A stretch of DNA of 64,000 nucleotides from Diploptera punctata (taxonomy: Eukaryota > Arthropoda > Insecta > Blattodea > Blaberidae), in contig JASPKZ010004560.1 in NCBI GenBank assembly GCA_030220185.1, positions 1 through 64,000 of the forward strand, given 5' to 3'. Numbering within the stretch: position 1 is the first letter of the stretch; every line of letters begins with the position of its first letter. Of the stretch, positions 41,906 through 53,150 are shown piece after piece. The position numbers and the translations under genes are program-made. The notes beneath the pieces are model-generated. The model had not been told where the DNA came from. It worked only from the letters and a program-made list of their open reading frames with translations, and ran no database searches.

Positions 41906-41920
41906 CGGATGATGATGATG

Positions 41921-41966
<46 letters not shown>
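41906..41966. repeat. (ATG)n/(AAT)n microsatellite tail
   Basis: Directly continues the RTE-g 3' end. Confidence 0.9.
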
Positions 41967-41968
<2 letters not shown>

Positions 41969-42814
41969 GCGCACAATCGTGGAAAATTAATTAATGGGCA
42001 CATAGCGCTAAAGATCTTGTCACTTTGGAACACGATTCCAGATGATATCTTAAACACTTTAGTACGCATAGTTTACATCTGCAACTGTCTTCGATTTGAT
42101 GGTAAGAGCCATACAGTAATATGTTAGATTTTTACATTATCTTGTTTTCACGACGGTACCGACTCATTTAAAAAACTGACACCAGAATGATTGTTTCGCC
42201 AATCTAAGGGATAACATACTTAAATATTATTAAGAAATGGTATAAAACTAATTCTTATACTCGCACCACTCTTTGCACTTCTAGATCCTAGACTAGATAT
42301 ATATAACCTCAGATGTTCAAGCAACTAGAAACTAGATTTTTCTATTGATTTAGTGAAACGTGAAAATAACAGTTATAATTCTTCAATCGTACTTTTATTT
42401 TTATTGTGTTGTAAAACGAGCACTATCTATGTGACAACTTTTATACTCATATTTTCATTAGAATCGGTCGATTTCACTTGTAGAACTCGATATTTGTTAG
42501 ACACGACATTATGGAGTGAGGCCAAGAAACTTTCCACATATGTAATAGAGTTTAATTTACCGAAATAAACGAAATGATTTTACAAATTTCCCCCTCTATT
42601 TTCATTTCTGTCTGTAACTTTCTTTTTTATATACGTCTAACTCTATCTCCATCTCTATAGAAATTTTGTCTCCTGTTTCTCTCTCTTTCCTCCCGTTTCT
42701 TCCTCTAACCATTATGTTGAATCACCTTTTATTTATTTCTAATCCTTTCTTCTTTCCTCTTTTCTTTTCTTTCTGTATCTTCCTTTTTATATCCCTTTGT
42801 ATTTCTCTTCGTCC
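41967..42814. other. No gene recognised; pyrimidine-rich toward the end
   Basis: The open segment 42353-42568 has no family signature. 42590-42810 is CT-rich low-complexity sequence. Confidence 0.45.
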
Positions 42815-43100
42815 CAACTTTTCTCAAAAACATTAAACTATAAACATGTAAAACTGTTATTCTCCCAATTGTATTACATCAATCCGAAACATGGATTATT
42901 ACTTTAAGGGGAGTATCTTAGAATAAAGTTCTTAAGGGAAAAATTGGACCCAAGAGAGTTGGACAGGCGAATGGAGAAGATTACATAACAGTGAGCTACT
43001 TGATCTTTACAGAAAATCAGATTCAATAAGAACACTTAAGTCTCGTAGACTGCGATGGTCAAGCCATGTGGTACGAATAAGGAATGAAAGAGGAAATTAA
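42815..43100 (+). pseudogene. RTE-a LINE tail fragment
   Basis: CGTCCCAACTTTTCTCAAAA, then TATTACATCAATCCGAAACA, then TAGACTGCGATGGTCAAGCC match the RTE-a order from the LLSKNVKL block to the GHVVRI block, with many small indels. The 3' end is missing. Confidence 0.65.
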
Positions 43101-43104
43101 TAAT

Positions 43105-43475
43105 AATAATCATCAGCAGCATCAAGGATTAGACCTGCTGGTCTGTTCCGATCTCATGTTAGAAATGGTCTGTCCATCTTTTACTGGGTCTTCCAACATT
43201 TCTTCGTCCTAGTGGTTTGTAATGAAGAATCTGTTTCGGAATTCTATTGTTATCCATTTTATTGATGTGGTCCATCCATTGATCTCTGTATTGTTAATTC
43301 TATCTAATAGTTTGAATATATTCAGTTCTGTTCGTATATTCTTACTTCGCCTTTGATCCATTTCTGACGTTTCTATTCTTCGTTCCTAATTTTTGGTTAA
43401 GACCCAGTGTTACGATCCATACAGTAGTGTTGGAACCGCCGTTGTTTTATAACATTTTAAAAGTGTCTCCTTTCT
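43105..43475 (-). pseudogene. RTE-like LINE tail (family RTE-h, copy 1)
   Basis: The minus strand ends GCAGGTCTAATCCTTGATGC and carries a DRPFLTxDRNR-type region with the reverse of TCTTACTGGGTCTTCCAACATT (GRPSK/KMWKTQ frames). It extends upstream to GTAACACTGGGTCTTAACC near 43400 and the (AAT)n at 43487. Copy 2 is at 62869-63103. Confidence 0.6.
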
Positions 43476-43486
43476 TAATAATAGCC

Positions 43487-43549
<63 letters not shown>

Positions 43550-43635
43550 TAATAATAATAATAAGAGAGGAATGGCGTTGGTTTCCGGAAGACGGCGGCA
43601 GCTGCCATATTACCGGATGAATAATAATAATAATG

Positions 43636-43688
<53 letters not shown>

Positions 43689-43690
43689 TC
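43487..43690. repeat. (AAT)n microsatellites around an RTE-g terminus
   Basis: AAT repeats at 43487-43563 and 43618-43686 flank a 54-bp RTE-g 3' end (AGAGAGGAATGGCGTTGGTT to TACCGGATGA). Confidence 0.9.
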
Positions 43691-43984
43691 ATTCATTCAT
43701 TTTGAGAATTTCCCTTAATCAACGTGAGTTTAAAAAATACATAAATGACTACGGACTTATAGACTATCAGTTTATAACACACATTTACAAATTTCCCTTA
43801 ATTAAAGTTCTACATCGTTCTCTGTCCTGGGTGTCTTCATCCGTTGCACCAAATTTCCTCATTGAATTCTGAATGTTATTCTTCCAGGTTGTTCTTGGTC
43901 TTTCTTTTCTGCTTCTTCTTTCAATTTTTTCATGTATGGACGGCCTTTGGTAGTCTTCCATCCTGAATTCTTCTTACGTGTCCA
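43691..43984. other. Unassigned, probably old LINE sequence
   Basis: 43860-43980 on - could be an RTE tail (reverse of GTAGTCTTCCATCC). No firm assignment. Confidence 0.35.
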
Positions 43985-45160
43985 ATATCATCATCATCAT
44001 CAACAACAACAAGGATTAAGCCCAATGGCCTGTTCCGATCTCATTATAGGTCGAATCCTTCCATCTCTTCAATCGTCTTCCCAACATTCTTCTCCCCTTT
44101 GGTTTATAATTATATATTCTTCTTGGTATGCGCTGTTCATTCATTCGTAATACGTGCTGAAGATAAGCATTTTGATAATATTTTATTCTTTCACAGAGAT
44201 TAAATATATTAAGTTTTGTTCTTATATTTTCGTTTTTCTTTTTATCGGTCCTTGCTATTGCTCTCAACATCTTCATTTCAGCAGCCTCTATTTGTTTAGT
44301 ATCTGCCTTTGTTAATGTCCAGGTTTCGCATCCATAGATAGGAGATGGAACTGCCAATACTTTGTAAAACTTCAAAATAGTTTCTTTTCTAGTTTTATTC
44401 AATAAAGTGCGTTTAATTGTGCCACATGGATAACTGAATCGTTGTATTTTGGTGTGTTTCTCTAAATTTCTGTCATTGCCTAAATGCCATTCCAAATAAT
44501 TAAAATTCTGAACTTGGTCTATAATTACATTGCTTATCATTATTTTTGTTCTTATTGCACATTTTCCTTTCAGAGCTAATATTTTTGGTTTAGATGTAGA
44601 TATTCTTAAATTGCATTTTAGAGAGATATTATTTAAAGTATAAAGGAATTGCTATAAAGCATTTTCTTATGCTGTCATTATTACTTGATCGTCTGAAAAA
44701 GCAGAGTTGTCAATACACTAGTTATATTAATTTGTTCTTGCCATTCATTTATGACATGGTCTAAGTATAAATTAAATAATACTGGTGGCAATCGACACCC
44801 TTGTCTTACTTCTTGGTTTATTTCTATGTTTTGTTTACTAATTTTATCTCCGCAGCCTATTTTAAAATTTGTTTCGATGTATAAACTCTGAATGGCTCTT
44901 ATAAGGTGTTGAGGAATTCCTTTCATTTCTAGTATGTTCCATAATTTATTTCTACTTACACTATCAAATGCTTTTGTATAATCAACAAAAGCTATATACG
45001 TGGGTAAATTAAAATATTTTCTTTTTTCTATCAATTGGGTCATTGTTAAAACGCAATCTATAGTTGACCTACCCTTTCTAAATCCATTTTGTTCTTCACG
45101 TAATATTGTTTCAGCTATTTTATTTATTCTATATGATAACATCTTTGCATATATCTTATA
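43985..45160 (-). pseudogene. RTE/BovB-like LINE with RT palm (family RTE-i)
   Basis: The minus strand preserves the most RT of any RTE-like copy here. Segment 45142-44681 has EEQNGFRKGRSTIDCVLTMT, IAFVDYTKAFDSVSRNKLW (first palm Asp) and EVRQGCRLPPVLFNLYLDH. The active site follows in another frame as AFSDDQVIM near 44685. Segment 44540-44016 (174 codons) has FNYLEWHLG, YGCETWTLTKADTKQIEAAE and GRRMLGRRLKRWKD. FSDD replaces the usual YADD/FADD. Frame breaks lie near 44700 and between the two segments. No endonuclease remains. Confidence 0.8.
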
Positions 45161-45179
45161 AACTGAATTTCATAAACTT

Positions 45180-45391
45180 ATTCCCCGTGGGCTACCACCT
45201 CGACGTGGTGGGGGCACCGAGTACTCAATGAACCAGACGACCAAATCGGGGAAGTTTAGCTTTGCTAACTTGCCGATTGGTTAGAGGTGAGAGGAAACTA
45301 AGAATAGTCCGCAACGTTGGAGACGTCTGCCAGAAGGTTGACTTCGACTAATAAGTCTGCAACGGTCTACGAGGCGACGTGATACCAGGCG

Positions 45392-45422
<31 letters not shown>

Positions 45423-46875
45423 CTTGGTGACAGCTATTGGTGCTGTCCAGTGTGCCTTTCCTGGGACTTGTGTTTGTCCCTTGTCGGCGAATTCGCGTGT
45501 GTATTCGGTATTGGGTTCAGCTGGTATACCCTAGCCTACACGGCGATTTTATGGGGATTTATTTTATTGTTTAAGTAATGTGAGATTTATATGGATATTG
45601 TTGCCAAGGCGAATAGATCTCGCTTGATTGGGGCATCGGAAACCGTGTCGCTGAAGAGCTCGGCTCGATTCAGGACCGGAATGAGCCACGCCATTCTGCG
45701 CTGATCATTCTGACCTTGGTTGCTACATGCTTAGTACTATGGATTATTTATTTGGTCGAATATGTTTCTATGTATAGTACGCCATTGTGGAAGGTGTCCT
45801 ATATTGCGTACTACTCAAGGGGCGGAAGCAGCAACCCTCTCTAAAGGGGTTAATACTTAGAGGAGCATGGATAGATGCTTTGAGACAGCAGCCCTGTCAT
45901 TATCCTTACCCTGCACAGCGCTCGTAACGCGGTCAGGGGACATTTATTATTGCTGATTCATCTCAAAGCAAAGACCGGATTGGATTTCAGGATATGACCG
46001 CAGCAAGAAATAAGGACAAACGATTAGGGATAGCGGAGAGGATAAAAACTGCACTTGGAAAGTAAGAGGAATATGTAGTAAAGAATTAGAACTACAAAAA
46101 GAACTTAAAGAGAGAGATGTAGATATTGCAGTCATCCCAAAAACTAAAAAGAAGCTTAAAAACTCTACAGATTTATCAGATTATATACTTATATACAGTG
46201 GTGTAAATCAAAACAAAAGAGCTTCAGCGGGAGTTGCTATTTTATTAAAACAAACGTGTCCAATATCAATAGTAATAATAATTTTATTTAGGATCTATTT
46301 TAGATAAAAGTGAGAATTCAACTACAGAAATTGAAAGAAGAATAACTGATGGAAGAAGAATCATTGGTATGTCGAACTCAGTGCTTTGGAATAGAAATAC
46401 AATACACAGAACGAGGAAAACTATATTTCAGGTTCTGTTACAAAACACTTGTTATATGGGTCCGAAACCTGGACAGTAAGTAGAAAAAAAGCCAACAAGC
46501 TGTTAGCAGTAGAAATGGATTTTTGGAGGCGATCGACAAGAATATCAAGAAGGGATAAGGTCAGAAACTGCATAATAAGGGAAATTATGCAAGTTGAAAA
46601 AAAAAAAACATGTTAGGAAAAATAGAAGAAAAACGTTTGAAATGGTATGGACACCTCATAAGAATGTAAGAAGAGAAAATACCGAAGAAGATCCTTAATT
46701 GGAAAGATAATGGAAGAGACAGGCCTAGAGAACGATGGATGGATGGAGTGAAGAGAAGTATGGAAGCTAGAGATTTGAGGGAAGAAGTTGCTTTAGACAG
46801 AAACCTCTGGCGACAAATAACTTTGGGTTGATGGAGAAACACTGTATCGTGGAATATTCCTAAGTAAAAAAAATT

Positions 46876-46880
<5 letters not shown>
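45180..46880 (+). pseudogene. Internally deleted RTE-like LINE (5' leader, endonuclease start, RT tail)
   Basis: A GC-richer 5' leader (45180-46020) with strong hairpins is followed at about 46052-46290 by the start of an APE-type endonuclease (an R-G-I-C-S-K-E-L-E-L block, DVDIAVI, then ASAGVAILLKQ). The sequence then jumps to post-RT C-terminal text from about 46325 (RRIIGMSNSVLWNRN, a YGSETWT-like region at 46450, RLKWYGHLIRM near 46640, DRPRERWMDGVKRSM near 46725). It ends before (ATT)n at 46876. RT itself is missing, so the middle was deleted or two copies are fused. Confidence 0.68.
45391..45421. repeat. (ATC)n microsatellite in the LINE leader
   Basis: About ten ATC units inside the 5' leader. 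Confidence 0.9.

Positions 46881-46941
<61 letters not shown>
46876..46941. repeat. (ATT)n microsatellite tail
   Basis: About 21 ATT units directly after the LINE terminus TCCTAAGTAAAAAAAATTGT. Confidence 0.95.
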
Positions 46942-46942
<1 letters not shown>

Positions 46943-47405
46943 TTACGCGATTTCAGAAACTTAGAATTGCAATTAATGCAAGTAGTATATAACGTCATTA
47001 GAAACAGATCCCCCTCCCCACCTTAATTGAGTGAGTGAGAAGCTGGTATGGGGAGGATTCCTGGTTATAAACTAATTATTACCGTACGTAAGGACGTAGT
47101 TGCTACGCGATAATGATATAATTATGGACCTTATATACAGAGAATATGGATGGACTGTTTAAGTGGTACACAGATGGCGCCAGATGACGTGTTTGTAAGC
47201 ATCACACACATGTGGAAGAGCAAATTGAATTTGTGGAGACGCTGCAGCAGCTACTGTTCCGACGGTAAACCTGGAGAAAATCATTAATGTGTCGCGAAAT
47301 TAAGAAAAGCTTGCTAAGTTCAAAGAGTACGACTTTCAGATTATGAGTACATATTGTTCCCAAAATGTTTTAACTAAAAATGTAAATAAATTTAACAATT
47401 ATTTA
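46942..47405. other. No gene recognised
   Basis: Unique-looking sequence of moderate GC. ACACAGATGGCGCCAGATGA near 47169 is a small palindrome-containing block, but no element is identified. Confidence 0.45.
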
Positions 47406-47409
47406 CTAA

Positions 47410-48140
47410 CTTTCTTCTTCTTCTGCTTGCAAGGATTAAACCTTTTTGGTTCGTTCCGGCTCAAAGTATTATAGCTGCTGTGTCCATCTTTTTCATGGGC
47501 ATCCCTGATCTCATTTTTCTCCTCTTGGTTGGTAGTTCAGACTTTTCCTAGGCAATCTGTTGCTATCCATTCTGCAAACATGTTCATACCATTTTCTCCT
47601 ATACTATTCTATTTTATCTGTCAAACTGAATATTTGTAGTTCTTTACGGATATCTTCACTCCGTTTTTTATCCATTAAAGTACTGTATATCCTGCCACAA
47701 ATCGTAAATATTTCATTTCTGCTGCTTCTATTATCTTAATTGACTGTTTATTCAGTGTCCATATTTCTCAGCCATACAATGTTGCAGGTACAGCCAATAA
47801 TTTATAAAATTTTATATGTGTTTCTTTTCTTAGTTGCTTTCCCAGTGTTCGTTTAAGGGTACCACATAAATATGAAATATTTGCAATTTATTATTTGTCT
47901 TTTTTCTCTATTACAACCTAAAGATACACGTAGGTAATTGAAATCTTTTTTTTGCAGCATTTTGTCAATTAGTACTATTTTTTTTTTCATTTCTTTTCCA
48001 CACTGTGCCATTACTTTAGTTTTCGTTGAAGAAATTGTAATCTTGTGCAATATTATTTAATTTAAAAATTGGTCTTTGAAAGTCATTCTCTGAAGAAGCC
48101 ATTATAGTCTGGTCATCAGCAAATATGAGTGTCAACACGG
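47410..48140 (-). pseudogene. RTE-like LINE, RT active site to 3' end
   Basis: The minus strand starts at the RT active-site region (LIFADDQTIMASSENDFQRP near 48130-48070). It continues with FNYLRVSLGCNREKRQ (in 48050-47853) and a YGxEIWTLN-like region near 47760, and ends near 47410 with the reverse of GCTTGCAAGGATTAAACC. Frames are broken repeatedly. The FADD box is intact. Confidence 0.65.
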
Positions 48141-48164
48141 ATTTTATTATTATAATTTAACGTT

Positions 48165-48610
48165 ACTTGTCATTTTCTTCGGTTTCTTTTTTAACAGCCG
48201 TCTTCCCGTGTCAAACATCCAAAGCCTAGGACGATCTTGGGCAACTTCAATGTTTAGCACTCTTGCTTACATTGCTATCCCCATGCTTTCCTTCCATGTT
48301 AACTTTGGTCTCCCTTTTTTCTTCTTTCTGGTCGGTTGCCATTGATACAGTTGTTTCGGCCATCGCTCGTCTTCCATTCTTAAAATATATCCTAACCATT
48401 TTAATTCCTTCTCCTCAATTGTTTCAATGATGCTTTCTTCTGCTTCCATTATGTTTCTAATTTCCTTATTTGTGACATGTTATAATTTTGGCTTTCTAGC
48501 ACTTCTGCGTAAATAATCCATTTCTAGAGCTATTAGTTTATTCTTGTAGTACTTATTGATTGTTCATACTTCACTTCCATACATTGCAACTACTTTCACT
48601 GACTTTTAAT
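48165..48610 (-). pseudogene. RTE-like LINE tail
   Basis: The minus-strand open segment 48449-48267 encodes MEAEESIIETIEEKELKWLG followed by YILRMEDERWPKQLYQWQPT and a KKGRPKLTWKESMGIAM block, the KWLGYILRM...GRPxxxW pattern. Upstream to 48610, a EVxTINKYYKNKLIALEMDY-like block precedes it. Confidence 0.68.
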
Positions 48611-48829
48611 AAATGAAAAAACGATGAACCCATTTTAATAAAATCTTTTTAGATAATAAGAAATTATATCAATATTATAAACTATAAAATAATTATTTTA
48701 CAAAAATTCCAATTTAAATTTTACACACTGTAAATAAATCTAAAATTATATTATAAAAATAATTAGCTAATATTATAAAATTAACTAATTCTTCCTCATT
48801 TATCAGAAGTAAGCGCTTAATTACTATTG
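48611..48829. other. AT-rich spacer
   Basis: Nothing recognised. Confidence 0.5.
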
Positions 48830-49012
48830 ATTGAGGTGAGATCAAGACATAAATGGCTGGATGATATGGAGGATGAGTTAAGAAGAATGAATGTTCGGAG
48901 ATGTAGACTTAAGGGTTTGGAAAGAGGAATGACTGTCATTCTAAGAGAGCTTAGGGCACTTCATGGAGTATATCGCCGTAAAAATAGTAGAAATATACAA
49001 CATATTTAATTC
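48830..49012 (+). pseudogene. RTE-like LINE ORF2 extreme C-terminus
   Basis: The open segment encodes SRHKWLDDMEDELRRMNVRR followed by a RCRLKGLERGMT block, resembling the W-L-D-D-V-E-x-D-L-R...D-R-x-x-W ending of RTE-type ORF2. It is short, so confidence is moderate. Confidence 0.5.
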
Positions 49013-49122
49013 TTCTTGAGTCATACACCACATCATCCAAACGTCTAAGCCTTGATCTTCCTGTATTCACTACATCACCTGGTTTACCACTGAAAACTTT
49101 TCAAACTTCGCGAAATAATAAT

Positions 49123-49524
49123 GAGTCGCATTTTTAGGTTTTAGTTAAGATTGCAAACATAGTACAGTTACAAAATTAATGCAATAAGTATTTATATCCA
49201 ATCAACTGATTTTTTTATAATATAACTTACAAAAACATTTCTCAATACTCTGTGTGGGATCTAGCAATATTACATTTATATTACACATCGTACTTTTAAA
49301 TTAAAAAGCAATAATGTAAATAGAACAATATTTCGTTTTAATTTAAAAGTAAGATCGTAGTGTAAATGTAATATTGCTAGATCCCACACACAAATAAATG
49401 AGAAAAGTTTTTGTAAGTTATATTATAAAAAATCGATTGATTGCATATAAAAAACTTATTACATTAAATTTACCACAATACTATGTTGCAATCTTAACTT
49501 TTAGAACCTTAAAAATCCGCTCCC
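49123..49524. mobile_element. Foldback element with ~185-bp inverted arms
   Basis: The left arm (49123-49309) and right arm (about 49340-49524) are reverse complements with scattered mismatches. Shared words include GGGATCTAGCAATATTACAT, TTATAATATAACTTACAAAA and GTACTTTTAAATTAAAA-like text. The central loop is about 30 bp. No ORF; the outer ends are GAGTCGCATTTTTAGG and, on -, GGGAGCGGATTTTTAAGG. Confidence 0.75.
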
Positions 49525-49544
49525 TAGATGAATATGATGGTCAA

Positions 49545-49700
49545 ATTATGTTCGCGGACCATTTGGGTTTTAAAGTTTCCTGGCATTTGTTTAATAGGTG
49601 AGGGAAACGTCGAAAAAAGCTTCACCCAGGAAACTTGTCCCTGACTGGAGATCTAACCCAGACACAGTGCGACCCTACCCGGAGACCACCGCAGCGGTAG
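49545..49700 (-). mobile_element. Degenerate SINE A/B head
   Basis: TTCGCGGACCATTTGGGTTT, TTTAATAGGTGAGGGAAAC and a damaged tRNA-like head (CTGGAGATCTAACCCAGAC) are present. The 3' half is missing, so the subfamily cannot be told. Confidence 0.65.
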
Positions 49701-49824
49701 AGCAGTAATAAAATACGTAGGAATATTCTATATAATTAGTAGATTTTCGCTTATTGTTTTCTATTATCTACCTATCTTACATCCATTTATAAATGTAACC
49801 CAAGTTTATAAAACCAACTAAGAA

Positions 49825-49960
49825 AGGCTGGGGGACTCGGTATGCTCATCACATGACACCTCTATGCTGACTGTGATTAACACATGTGGATGTGAGGCCA
49901 ACAGCCCGTTGTTATAACAAGGGCCTTCTAGGGCTGTTACGCCATGGAGCCTTTTATAAA
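49825..49960 (+). mobile_element. SINE D fragment
   Basis: GGCTGGGGGACTCGGTATGC, GATTAACACATGTGGATGTG and ACAGCCCGTTGTTATAAC match the 3' half of the element at 27379. Confidence 0.6.
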
Positions 49961-50084
49961 TCACCATCATTAGTACAACAACCTTGGGTGGGTCAAGGCT
50001 TCCTTCAGAATTTTTCTCCTGGCTTCTCTATCTCTGATGACCATCCACCAATTCTTGAGTTTTAAAGATTAGATATCCTATAAA

Positions 50085-50600
50085 CTGAAAAAATATAAAA
50101 CTATTATTCTACCAGTTATATTATATGGATGCGAAACATGGTCTCTTACTTTAAGGGAGGAAAGGAGATAACGAGTATTTGAGAATAAAGTTCTTAGGAA
50201 GATTTTTGGACTAAAGAGAGATGAACAGACAGGCGAATTGGAGAAGACTGCATAACAGTGAATTACATGGTCTTTATAGGAAACCAGATATAATGAGAAC
50301 AGTTAAATCCCGGAGACTGCGATGTTCAGGACATGTGGCACGAATAGTGAAAGAAAGACATGCATGGAAACTTCTTATAGGAAAACCAGAGGGAAAACAC
50401 CCACTTGGTAGGCCTTAATTGATGTTCCATCTCCCTCCAATAATAGAAGGTGGGATAATAACATTAACTATGATTTGAGGGAAGTGGATTATACAGGGAA
50501 TGATTGGAAAACATTGGCTCAGGATAGGGATGTATGGAGAGTTTATGTCCGTGCAGCCATGAATCTACAGGTTCGATAGTGCCAGTGAGTTCGTTAGATG
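50085..50600 (+). pseudogene. RTE-a LINE tail
   Basis: The order KIYKTIILPVILYG, ETWSL, RRLHNSELHGLYRKPDIMRT (open segment 50221-50418) and LIGKPEGKHPLGRP is followed by a short foreign stretch (about 50417-50450). The terminal DRDVWRVYVRAAMN-like text and GATAGTGCCAGTGAGTTCGT then follow. A typical truncated RTE-a copy with a small internal insertion. Confidence 0.75.
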
Positions 50601-50779
50601 TCCTGTAGTACTACTATCTCAAATTCGGTCTTCCAGTTCTCTGTCTTCCTCCTGGCTTACTATCTATAATTCTTCTACTTCATTTTTATTTATCTTCTTC
50701 ATATGTCCTCCACCCCTGTGTTACCTCGGGCTTTCCCAGGTCTGCTCTTATATCTTTTATTTATTCTCAATTTGATACG
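50601..50779. other. Unassigned sequence
   Basis: 50650-50720 on - may be an old LINE remnant; not supportable. Confidence 0.35.
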
Positions 50780-51295
50780 TACATATTTTGGTCCTTGTTG
50801 TTGTCGGTATAATGGTTACAATACAAAACTTACATACAATTATTTACAATTTAATAATTTACAACTAACTTATTGCTAACCAATACCCAATCCCTTCTTC
50901 TCTTTCTGCGCATCTATTCTTCTCGGCGTTGAGTGAGAACCCATCAAATGAACTTCTTCATATTTAATAAGGTAGTTTTTCGGTCCAAAACCGTAGGGGA
51001 GGCGACCAGTTCACATCTCGGATTAATGCAGCCTCACGTAGGTCTCTTTGTTTGGCCTCGTATTTGATGCAGTCGTATAGGACATGCTGTACTGGATACA
51101 GCTTTGTTCCCAAGCAATTACAATGAGGCGTTTATAAGAGTCCTCTTTCATGAAGTTTGTTTTTTGAAGGAACCGTGGCCGCTCAAGATTTGCGACATGT
51201 GATAGTTTGGCTTGATCCATGTTTTCTTTAATCTCTATTTTTTGCGCGATAGTGCGTTTTGTCGTACTTACCAACAATGGCGACCATTATTGAAA
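50780..51295 (-). pseudogene. C-terminal fragment of an RNase H-type LINE or similar ORF2
   Basis: The minus-strand open segment 51277-51023 encodes LSHVANLERPRFLQKTNFMK; a shifted frame continues with PVQHVLYDCIKYEAKQRDLR. The latter matches the C-x-x-x...H-x-L-x-x-C zinc-like ending after RNase H in I/R1/Loa-type LINEs. No RT or RNase H core is present here. Confidence 0.45.
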
Positions 51296-52315
51296 GTTCA
51301 GCTTCCTACATTTCGGGATTGCCAACCTAAATAACTATACTGTAATATTACATTTACACCCACGTGCGGGAAGTTAAACCACCGCCCTCTATGTATACTA
51401 CGAACAATGTATATACAGGGAATATCCAAAAGGTAGCGTTAATATACATTATACGAAACAAATCACTGCATTTTAAATGAACTGAACTTTATTTGAAACA
51501 ATATAAAACAATAAATATGTACATGAGGCCATGTTATCAATAATTGTTCTCAAGGCCTCCTGTTGTTTCAACTAATAAACATTACCCACACTGTTAAAGT
51601 TAGTCAATTGTTTATAATGAGCACAAATATTTCCAACAAAGATGTTATTATTTTACTATTATTTATTATTTTGAAAACACCATCGCGCAAAAAAATTATG
51701 TACAACGCACGTTTGTGAAGTGTTTTATAGAATCTCGCTATCGCTCGGTTTTTAAACATTTTCCTCGATTTTGTAAAAACCACTTCCCAACCTCGCATCG
51801 TAATACACTATTATGTTGGGTAGAAATTTGTGTGTTATTCGTCCATGTTCTGCTTATTCCCATCGTTCTTGCCATTCCTCGGAAATGCTTTCCTGAATAA
51901 CACGTATGCAACAGTGTCGTCGATAGTCTGATTTCTTCTGAATTTGAAGTTCTGTACTCTTTGGGTGATTTATAAATCGATGGTCTGCATATGTCCTGCC
52001 CATCTGAGTATGTTTACTTCAATATCTGTAATTATTTCTGATGATTTATACAGCTCATATAATTCCCTATCATATCTCATTCACCACTCTCCATTTTTTT
52101 AATAGGTCCATATATCCTTCTGAGTATCTTTCTTTTCAAGACAGCCGCCTTTTATAAATGCAACATAATAGTGTGGATATGCGAATGAGGATTTGCTTTG
52201 TTCTAAATGATCGTGTCGTCTCGTTAGAAACCCTGGGTTAAAGTGATCACTCATTCGGAGAGGCCCTTCATGTCCTTGTGGTCAAAAATTTATGTGTATG
52301 ATCCATAGTATAAAA
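51296..52315. other. No gene recognised
   Basis: Two opposed open segments near 51604-51900 have no known family. The rest is AT-rich; a LINE scrap on - is possible near 51960-52140. Confidence 0.4.
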
Positions 52316-52317
<2 letters not shown>

Positions 52318-52365
<48 letters not shown>

Positions 52366-52367
52366 GA
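52318..52367. repeat. (CT)n microsatellite
   Basis: About 20 CT units with one interruption. Confidence 0.95.
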
Positions 52368-52466
52368 CAGGTCGTGCCACATTGAGATCTAAGCGACGTG
52401 AGACATGTTAAAAGGTGATGGGTTAACCTATGATGGAGAAGTAAAAGAATAATTTTATTTCTGGGT

Positions 52467-52468
<2 letters not shown>

Positions 52469-52520
<52 letters not shown>

Positions 52521-52560
52521 TAATATTATTATTTTACCTGGAAGAGTTAAGGCCTTAAGA
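52469..52560 (-). repeat. (AAT)n microsatellite and CR1-like LINE 3' stub
   Basis: AAT repeats, then TTAATATTATTATTTTACCT and GGAAGAGTTAAGGCC, the last bases of the CR1-like 3' end read on -. The stem-loop is cut after its first half by the following RTE-a copy. Confidence 0.6.
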
Positions 52561-53150
52561 GTTAAGAAATTAAACATAGGCTCAATTCTGGAAATGCATG
52601 TTATTATGCATTACAGGGTCTCTTACCGTTCCAACTCCTTTCAAAAAAACGTTAAACTGAAAAAAACATATATATAACTATTATTCTACCAGTTATATGG
52701 TTGCGAAACATGGACTCTTACTTTTAGGAAGGAAAGGGGATTACGAGTATTTGAGAATAAAATTCTTACGAAAATGTTTGGATCAAAGAGAGATGAACAG
52801 ACAGGTGAATGGAGAATACCACATAACAGTGAATTATATGTTCTTTATAGGAAGCCAGATACGTATAATAAGAACAGTTAAGCCTCGTAGACTGCGATGT
52901 GTAGGACATGTGGCACGAACGGGGAATGAAAGACGTGCATGTAAGCTTCTTGTAGGAAAACCAGAGTGAAAACGCCCATTTGGTAGACCAAGAATGAGGT
53001 GGGAGAATAACATTGACTATGATTTGAGGGTTGTAGATTATACAGGGAATGTTTTGAAAACATTAGCTCAGGATAGGGATGTATTGAGAGCTTATGTCCA
53101 CGCGGTCATGAACCTACGGGTTCGGTAGTGCCAGTTAGTTAGTGACATAA
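52560..53150 (+). pseudogene. RTE-a LINE tail
   Basis: From AATTAAACATAGGCTCAATT the copy runs through ILPVIWLRNMDS-like text, the open segment 52697-52969 with SQIRIIRTVKPRRLRCVGHV, and the terminus GGTAGTGCCAGTTAGTTAGT. It joins the cut CR1-like stub at its 5' end. Confidence 0.75.

Noticed and set aside
43932..44150. Plus-strand 72-codon open segment
   Set aside because: Antisense to the RTE-i LINE tail.
45180..45290. HDV-like or hammerhead ribozyme
   Set aside because: Hairpins are strong, but I could not match the required pseudoknot or CTGATGA/GAAA core by eye.
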